Shown here one piece after another: positions 57,195 through 64,000 of a stretch of DNA of 64,000 nt. A model generated the notes under the pieces. That model was not told the origin of the DNA and did not search any database. It saw nothing but the letters and a program-made list of their open reading frames with translations. The DNA comes from Dermacentor variabilis (lineage: Eukaryota; Arthropoda; Arachnida; Ixodida; Ixodidae), in contig NC_134569.1 in the NCBI RefSeq assembly GCF_050947875.1, positions 204,160,127-204,224,126 of the forward strand, given 5' to 3'. Every line of letters starts with the position of its first letter. Position 1 is the first letter of the stretch. A program made the position numbers and the translations under genes.

Positions 57195-57459
57195 GCTGGA
57201 CAGGTCATGTAATGCGCCAGTTAGATAACCGTTGGACCATTAAGATTACAGCATGGATACCAAGAGAAGGCAAACGCCGTCAAGGACGGCAGAAGACTAG
57301 GTGGAGCGATGAAATTGGGAAATTCGTAGGCGCTAGTTGGAATCGGTTGGTGTAGGACAGGGGTAATTGGAGATCGCAGTCTTTGTCCTTCAGCCTTTGT
57401 CCTGCACTGGACATAAAACAGGCTGATGTTGATAATGATGGTGATGCTGCTATTGATTT

Positions 57460-58247
57460 GGCGATTTCGTCGGAAAGCACATTATCCTTGATTCATCTAT
57501 GACCAGGAACTCAGCACATTACTACATGTCTATGAGATAAATAAATGTTGCACAAGAGTTAGTAAAGTTCAATAAAACAGGATTTTTATGCTTTTGTAAA
57601 GATAATAACGCATTTACAAGACTTCACGAGTCTGTGAATATTATTGCTTTCTCAAGTTTTAATTTCTTTATATGTTTTACCATAGACAGTACGGTATAGG
57701 CTTCCGCAGTGAAGATACTTGTTAGGGAGCTCTATACGTCAGATATGGAAACAGAGGGACCAAAAGCAGTGTAAGATACGCCAGCATGTGACTTTGGCGG
57801 GTCGGTGTAGAATTCAGAGCAAGAGTATTTCGACTGATGTTCACGGAAATGCATTGCAATTTCGAGCTCGGGAGCGTGCTTTGTGACCTCTGCAAAGGAC
57901 ACATCACATTCTATCACCTGCCACTCCCAGAGCGGTAGCAGCTTAGCTGGAGGCATTAGACGATGTTCGACAAGTGGGACGTCCATTGCTTCGCTAAGTT
58001 CTCTCACACGCAGTGAGAAAGGTAGTATCATAGAGGGTCTATCACGAAAAAGTGTTTCACGCGTCAAGTCGTTAACTGTTGTGAAACACGGATGTTCCTT
58101 ATTAGAGCGCACTTTGAGAAATTAGGTGAAGCTGATGTATGTTCTCTGAAACTAGAGTGACTACTCATCTGACTCTACGTATAGACTTTCGACAGCGCTT
58201 GTTCTAAACGCGCCAGTAGCCAGGTGGATACCCAGGTGGTGGACGGG
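57460..58247 (-). mobile_element. I-clade LINE RNase H region (host of nested cluster)
   Basis: From right to left the minus strand reads LDPVHHLGIHLATGAFRTS, ESLYVES, FLKVRSNKEHPCFTTVNDLT, PFSLRVRELSEAMDVPLVEH, FYTDPPKSHAGVSYTAFGPS, TSIFTAEAYTVLSMVKHIK, a TDS block and VPGHR, then SDEIAKSIA, at which point the RTE target duplication begins. It aligns with 4194..4810. Several stops and frameshifts are present. Confidence 0.75.
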
Positions 58248-58253
58248 GTCTAA
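58248..58253. repeat. GTCTAA, first of three identical junctions
   Basis: It is the target copy immediately left of element A. The same six bases lie at 60472..60477 (between A and B) and 62706..62711 (right of B). In the interrupted LINE frame they are the reverse of TTAGAC, coding Leu-Asp. Confidence 0.8.
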
Positions 58254-60471
58254 CTAGAGTCACTGGAAAAAATTTCAGAGTACCACAAAGGTCGGGATTT
58301 GACTGGCAACACTGAGCGACCACCGCCATATACCTTCCAAGCCTACTGCGTCGCGGGAAGGCCGCCGTGTTGGAAGAGCTTTGATATTCGGTGACACATC
58401 GGGTTGAGTGTTTACTGAAGTACAAATACATTGTGCCCGGAGATAATGGTTGCTAAGAACGAAAATAAAATGTTATTTTGTGCGAAGTAATGCAGCCGGT
58501 GGTTGTTTTGCACGCCGATCGTGTTTACTGCTGGAACTGTGCTACGATTGTGGGCAGCAGCTTAGCGCTGCTATCGGGAGCTTATGCTCGCGTTTTTTTT
58601 TCCCCTTCCGCGGAGCGAGCTCCGAAGGAAACATTTCGTCACTTCGAGCGAGAATGAGGCAAGCTTGTGCTTTTGGGCATGAACATCGTGGACCGCCGTC
58701 GGCTTCAATTGAATGTTTCCAAGCAGGACGAAACTAACATCTGACAGTGTCACAGGCACGTACGTTCATTGTATAATTTCACAAGCTAAATCGGATACAT
58801 TTAATTTAGTTTGTAAACTGATACCGCGCGTTCTCGACTCTGCCGGGCGACTTCGTCCGCCGTATACGCACGACACTGCGACTGCCGTGTGCGCACCGGT
58901 GTTTGCTCGTGATCGTAAGACGATCTGTGAACCAACTTCGATGACCATTTTGCGCACTAAATCTTGGGGAAGGCCAATATAAGCTATTTGTGTGATTACA
59001 GCAACGTACATGTACTTCTGTACACTGATAATGACCGAGAGTTTGCTACATTGTGATTTATGAACGCGGCTGTCTAGTGCGTTGCCCTCCCCCCCCCCCC
59101 CCCCCGATTAGAGGCTACTCTTCTCAACTTATTTATGGCTGTTTTCTTAGACTGCCAAGATTTGCTGCCTGTGTAAAAAAAAAAAAGCAGGAACGCCCGC
59201 TGGTGACGCAGCACTCTTTTTTTCTAAGTTACATAGGCGATGTATAAAATTATTGTGCTTTTAGAGCGGTTTATGCAACATGCGTAGTGACAGAGTGAAA
59301 CTAAAGCTACTGGGTGTTCTGTTGTTTTGTATTTCTTGTTATGCATCAAGAACAACATTATTTGGGTATGCACCGCAGCATTTCAACATAAACATAATAT
59401 GCATGCTGACTTCAGTTCATTGCATGTGCTCGGCTTACAAGCTCACAATTTAATGCATGTGTTGTGAATATCACGTGGCCATTGGTTTCAAGCTCGAAAT
59501 GCGTATGTATATATGAGCAAAGGATAAGTGGAAAAAAGTAAGTGTCATGGGCCTCGCAATGACCATGTTCTTATTGACTCCGATCGTCACGATCTGCGAA
59601 AAACAAGTGCCATATGTGTTGAGTGACTCGAGGCGAGAGCGCGCTCACGTGCGCGGAGAAATCATGCGAGTACCTGGTGCACGTGAGGACGCGGAATTCT
59701 CGCGCGACAAGTGAACCTTCGCGTGCCACGAGCACGGAATAACCGCGTGCGTTGAGCGACAAACGCGTACACGTGTACCCGCGTCAAGCGTGCAAGACGC
59801 GAACGATCCCTGCAATGGACTCCTATTTTCGTAGCATCGCTAACACAGCATGCACTTCGCTTCAATATCTTCTAAAGCAGTGCCGAAAAGCACAAGCAAG
59901 GTGTACTTATACCTCGCACACGCAGGTGTTTTTTGTAGGCTTGAAGTTCTCCCGGCCGATTCTGTGTAACCGCGCAGAACGACGCTCTCGGTCATTTTTC
60001 CCGGTCGGAATCTAGAAAAAAAAAAGTATTTCCAGACTCAGTTCGGTTGTTGCATCCGAAGGCGCAGCAGTCAGTCATGATTTCCTTGCAGTCAAATGCG
60101 AGCGCGATAATCGGAACACAAAAAACGTAGGGAACCTGCGCTGCCTGCGCTCTAACTCAGCCGGCCCGCCCGGCGCTTGGAAGGTATAATCATAATAATC
60201 ATAATCATAATCATCAGCCTGGTTACGCCCACTGCAGGGCAAAGGCCTCTCCCATGCTTCTCCAACAACCCCGGTCATGTACTAATTGTGGCCATGCCGT
60301 CCCTGCAAACTTCTTAATCTCATCCGCCCACCTAACTTTCTGCCGCCCCCTGCTACGCTTCCCTTCCGTATATGGCGCCTCAAAGTCACGGGGTACGGTT
60401 GGACCAATGAAGGCGTCGACGGCGCGGGGAAAACGAATGCAATACTCTGAAATTTTTTCCAGTGACTCTAG
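58254..60471. mobile_element. Element A: 2.2 kb inverted-repeat element
   Basis: Its ends are perfect inverted repeats of 29 bases, beginning CTAGAGTCACTGGAAAAAAT. It is flanked on both sides by GTCTAA. The interior has no recognised gene; it holds a poly-C run (about 59090..59106), an A run near 59177 and an antisense RTE 3' end (60183..60365). A 6 bp duplication does not fit the common hAT (8), mariner (2) or Transib (5) patterns; the superfamily is unknown. Confidence 0.75.
60183..60365 (-). mobile_element. RTE LINE 3' end, antisense
   Basis: The minus strand encodes GKRSRGRQKVRWADEIKKF and GEAFALQWA followed by a stop and a GATTATGATT-type tail. It is the C-terminus of an RTE ORF, 5'-truncated, inserted in element A. 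Confidence 0.8.
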
Positions 60472-60477
60472 GTCTAA
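60472..60477. repeat. GTCTAA between elements A and B
   Basis: It directly abuts the last base of A (ACTCTAG) and the first bases of B (CTAG, then interrupted by a LINE). Confidence 0.8.
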
Positions 60478-60484
60478 CTAGAGA

Positions 60485-60757
60485 GAGAGAGAGAGAGAGG
60501 GCTCTTTATTGGAAAAACAGAGAATTTTGCCGGCGCGTATATAACTGCTGGCATGCTACTCTGTATAGGGATGGGGAATGGGATTAAAAGATTCCAGAAA
60601 AGAGTCCGAGAAAAAAAGGATAAAAGTAAATATGAAATGTCCGAGTGGACCTGATACTAATATTTACAGGTGACATGGCGGGTAAACTTAAGCTTTTGTA
60701 TAGGAAGGATGCAATTTTTAAAGCTTTCCTATTTGACCAATTTCTGTCAGGTAATTG
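60485..60757 (-). mobile_element. 5'-truncated LINE in the left end of element B
   Basis: This antisense copy of the 3' UTR of the LINE at 18821..24332 has matching blocks such as GGGCTCTTTATT, AGAGAATTTTGCCGGCGCG and GATACTAATATTTACAGGTGACATGG, plus the AG run. ACTAGAG at 60477..60483 and 60758..60764 is its target duplication, placing the insertion inside the terminal CTAGAG of element B. Confidence 0.8.
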
Positions 60758-60758
60758 A

Positions 60759-62705
60759 CTAGAGTTACTGTATGTGCTACCGCAGGTAGCAGAGTTGCGC
60801 GTCTGTTTTATCACGCCGCTAGCGCCTCTATTGGCAGAACGCCATCACGTGGTAGCCAAGCAACCGTGCATTGCGGAGAAGCAGATGTTCGGGCCAATTT
60901 TTGTATTTCCCAATGCCGCCGCTGCAGCGAACTGGATTCACACAAGTTATCGCCAGTCAAATTCAAATCCAATCCGGCCGATCTTGCCGTTCGCTGTTCA
61001 CGTGCGTGCTAGCTGCGTAGCAACAACGCAACGTGCGCAGCGCATCTCACGTTTGTTTCGTCGGCCTGCCTCGTTACGCCTTACTGCAGTAATTGTTTTT
61101 CTTCCTTTGTAAAACTATTGTGAAGGGTGTTCAGGTAAAGACACCTGAACAAACAAATTTTCAGTCAACTGCCTATTGCGTCAAGTGTGTATGAGATGAA
61201 ATTGCTTGACTAACAGCTACGTGCTTTCTTGGGCTGTGCTAAAAAATTCACAGCTGGAATATTAAAAGCTACTGCAAGTCCGGATTTTTTTTAAGTAATG
61301 GAAGCACGTAGAGTTATACAGGAGATTTAGCTGGAATTACCAGTTTTCTGCATGTGATGCACCACACTGCTTTCACCGAAGTGTCGTAAAAAAGCCAGCT
61401 CACATTTTCATGATTATGCACTGTTTGGGTTGTTTCTGAATATGAAAGAGGTTACTACTAAGTAAATATATTTAATCTACTACAGATTATGTGAAGCAGG
61501 ATGCAAGAGGAATGAATGTCGTCATTTAACATACGGTAAGGGCCTAACTGTGTTTTGAATTATTCCTTATAATGTAGCTATGTCAATCCTGTGAGAAAAA
61601 CTTTCGCTACACTCCCACAGAAGGCTACTTTTGGAATCCCTGCAGCGAAAAGGCACATAATGAAATCACACTTGCAGGTGTAGCTGATATGCATTGCTTG
61701 CTGGTAGATGGATATGTTCCTACACAAGATCTAATGGGGTACCAGAGTCGAAATATCAATGGTTGGTCATTGATTGACCTGTAATATTTTAGACTGGCCA
61801 CATGTCGAGAGCTATGGCACATAAGCAAGTATGGGCCTCATTATATTTAGTACAGTTCCCTTTGTGAAAGAGCACCACTTGATAAAGCTCACTACATAAA
61901 AATATTTGCACGCACATACACTAGTGTTTTTGTTTTTTTTTTCTCTGAAATTCGCATTGTGATTTTATTGCCAAAAAAAGAGGCAGTTGCGGCTCGGTGC
62001 TTTTTGTTACTGTTTACATGCTAAAAGAGCACTGCACTGCTCTTAGTAGCGTATTTATCTCTGTTGAAACAAAACCTGAGTGCCAAGCAGTATTCAAGCG
62101 AATGAAAGTTATTAACGTATCTGATTGTTCACCTCAATTACTAACGTTTGTCCAGTTTTTAATACGCTATGTTATTTCGAACCTTATACTACTTTGTGAA
62201 GTAGCTTTTTCGCACAAAACTTTTTGTAGCATTTCCGGAATCTATAAAATAACATCACCATATTCCCTAAGTTTATTCGATGCGATCTAATCGTTACCGT
62301 CGCGGTTCACGAATGCTGCATCTGATCGGCGTATATAGAATACAGAATCTATTCTAGATACGCGAGTGCCCATGCGTTATTAGGGCGGAGAAAGTGCACA
62401 TGGGAATGCAAGTCCAAAAAACAACTAATATACGCGCTGCATCTTACGCCGCGCGCTAAAAAAGGGCAGCGCCTTTTTCTTCACAATCTAATCCAGTAAG
62501 CTGTTTCGATGCGCTTTGTTTGCGATGAGGCGGAAAAGCGGTGCACAGCGATGCAATAGCGCCCACGGTCGATCGACGATACGCTAGGCATGTCGCCTGC
62601 AAAAACGGAGTGCGGCTTCGCCGCATAGACTTGGTTGCTTCTCAGGCAAGATGGCGGACCTACGCGCAACTCTGCTACCTACGGTAGCATATACAGTAAC
62701 TCTAG
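60759..62705. mobile_element. Element B: 1.95 kb inverted-repeat element
   Basis: The ends are inverted over 43 bases with two mismatches (CTAGAGTTACTGTAT, GCTACCG, AGGTAGCAGAGTTGCGCG). The outer CTAGAGTYACTG is shared with element A; the rest differs. Its right flank is GTCTAA. Its first bases continue at 60478..60483 on the other side of the inserted LINE. The interior has short open frames only (97 codons at 61997..62290), with no recognised transposase. Confidence 0.75.
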
Positions 62706-62711
62706 GTCTAA
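62706..62711. repeat. GTCTAA right of element B
   Basis: This is the third copy of the target hexamer, continuous with the I-clade LINE coding sequence (minus: SAAPSALKMLD). Confidence 0.8.
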
Positions 62712-64000
62712 CATCTTTAGCGCGCTCGGGGCGGCAGAGTGATAAACCATGGCACCATAGTCCCGTCGTGATTTAACTAGGCTCCTGTGAAGATTCAATA
62801 AACACTTCCTGTCGCTACCCCATGTTGTGGGGATAGGAATTTAAGTAAGTTCATTGATTTTAGACATCTCACTTTAAGATATTTTATGTGTGGAATATAA
62901 GTAAGCCTGGAGTCAAGTATAACACCTAGAAATTTATGCTCTTTGTTGACAGGTATTTGTTGTCCACACAGTTGTACAAAAGCATCTGGAACCAGGCCTC
63001 TCTTTCTTGTAGAGAGAACACAAGAACTTTTGTGTGGGTTGATTTTAAATCTATTTTTGTCTGCCCACTTAGACACCTTGTTTAAGCCCTGCTATACCTA
63101 TCTCTCGCACACTGTAAGGTTACAGTACTTCAAGCCTATTTGAATGTCGTCCACGTAAACGGAATAAAAGATGGCCGGTGGTAATGAAGCACGAAGCGTG
63201 TTCATCTTCACGATAAAGAGCGTGCAGCTGAGTACGCCTCTCTGGGGTACACCGGTTTCCTGTATAAATGGATGTGACAATACATCCCCGATTTTTACGC
63301 GGACGGTACGATTAGACAAATAGCTTTCTATTAGGTCTCTCAAGATTCCGTAGCGCCAAGTTGTATCGTACACCTTTTCCATGTCGAGAAACACGAATAA
63401 GAACAATTGTTTATGCACGAACGCGTCGCGAATATTTGCTTCGATGCGCACTATATGCTCGGTTGTAGACAGCCCTCCTCTAAAACCGCACTGGTATGGA
63501 TCAAGAATTTTGTTTTATTCAAGGAAGTCTAAAATGCGACGGTTTATGACGGTTTATGCGACGGTTATGAAATGTGAAGGCCTCGAACACCCCCTTGTGG
63601 GGTCTTTAAGGAAATAAAGTGAAGTGAAGTGAAGTGAAGTTTATCACCTTTTCAAAAAGTTTGCATATAAAAATTGTGAGGGCAGTTGGGCGGTAACTTG
63701 TTACTAATGTGGGGCCTTTGCCCTGTTTCAGAATGGGAACGACAAGGGGTCCTTTCCATGCGGTAGCGAGGTACCCCGCAGCCCATATAGCGTTAAAAAG
63801 TGCTAGCAGAGTAATTTGAGTATCACTGGAGAGGTGTTTAATCATGTCGTACATGATCCTGTCCGGTTCAGGTGCATAGCTCTGACATGCAGTCAGGGAG
63901 GCTCTCAACTCGGCAATGTTAAAAGGCGCGTTAAAGGGTTCGTTCTGTCTGCATTTACGGTCGATAGCCTTGCGTGCTGCTATTTGCTTGTGTTTCAGGA
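62712..64000 (-). mobile_element. I-clade LINE reverse transcriptase (runs off the window)
   Basis: Reading right to left: PDRIMYDMIKHLSSDTQITLL, AWKGPLVVPILKQGKGP and SYRPTALT (63.9-63.65 kb); GFRGGLSTTEHIVRIEANI, FLFVFLDMEKVYDT, TGVPQRGVLSCTLFIVKMN and the catalytic YVDD (about 63160); then MSKWADKNRFKINPHKS and HKFLGVILDSRLTYIPHI. The frame passes into the GTCTAA junction at 62711. Frameshifts are present and the 5' part lies beyond the window. Confidence 0.8.
63575..63640 (+). mobile_element. CR1 3' terminal fragment
   Basis: ACACCCCCTTGTGGGGTCTT, TAAGGAAATAAAGTGAAG and four GTGAA units match the end of the CR1 copy at 52830..52863. It interrupts the LINE RT frame (FEKVIN before, VINRRILDF after, on the minus strand), with a short ATAAAC duplication and a tripled GACGGTTTATG-like stretch at 63537..63566. 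Confidence 0.75.

Larger units (their letters stand above)
54143..57447 (+). mobile_element. RTE-clade LINE fragment carrying later insertions
   Basis: In three blocks it encodes the RT palm-to-thumb and C-terminus of an RTE ORF: KINIQKTKIMM and VKEYVYLGQLI (54143..54390), then NQCILPVLTYGTETWRLTKKLENKL and QRAMERRLLGITLKDR (56750..56955), then TGHVMRQLDNRWT, PREGKRRQGRQKTRWSDEI (57204..57350). It ends in a GATGTTGATAATGATG-type tail. A hAT element (54399..56747) and a LINE 3' piece (56966..57194) split it. It lacks the endonuclease part and is inactive. Confidence 0.8.

Noticed and set aside
1..64000. CRISPR array, operon or prophage-like system
   Set aside because: No regularly spaced direct repeats with unique spacers, no ribosome-binding-site-led gene runs; the content is eukaryotic.

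Overview
The window looks like nuclear DNA of an ixodid (hard) tick. The main evidence is four copies of a tRNA-derived SINE whose body matches the Ruka family described from Rhipicephalus. Dense non-LTR, Ty3/Gypsy and Penelope-like retroelements, MITEs and intron-sized spacers with GT-AG signals support this. The genus is inferred, not shown. There is no bacterial-style gene organisation: nearly all open frames are transposon ORFs or reading shadows.

Host gene content is very small. Two exons on the minus strand, 46526..46831 and 38083..38385, each encode one complete 12-cysteine granulin domain. Each is bounded by consensus splice sites and is symmetric phase 1-1. They are probably neighbouring exons of a progranulin-type gene, with an 8.1 kb intron between them that carries a nearly intact Gypsy element (40241..45440) inserted in a TA microsatellite. 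A weaker GC-rich exon candidate lies at 16585..16820 (+).

Layout. 1-9.9 kb: degenerate repeats, a LINE 3' end, a MITE, an I-clade LINE split by a 1.95 kb insertion (4155..7640), a fold-back element, a Ruka copy and two copies of an unnamed dispersed family. 10.3-11.9 kb: a broken Penelope-like element with RT and GIY-YIG parts in opposite orientations and a hammerhead-like motif. 12-18.7 kb: hairpins, two Ruka copies, an 860 bp fold-back element and a CR1-like fragment. 18.8-24.3 kb: a full-length but mutated LINE (ORF1, then EN-RT-RNase H) with a target duplication. 24.7-33.1 kb: two decayed Gypsy elements in opposite orientation, the second carrying two LINE fragments. 34.3-35.6 kb: a Helitron-like coding relic split by a solo LTR. 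37-48 kb: the granulin region. 49.2-52.9 kb: a CR1-like LINE whose ORF1 begins with a hydrophobic segment and a 2A-type motif (DIERNPGP). 53.2-64 kb: one minus-strand I-clade LINE serving as target for at least seven later insertions.

The most notable observations are the 2A-like start of the CR1 ORF1; two related inverted-repeat elements sitting end to end with exactly the same 6 bp GTCTAA at all three junctions; an RTE insertion that carries an inverted copy of its own target; and the candidate Penelope hammerhead. Most boundaries away from target duplications and splice sites are estimates by eye.
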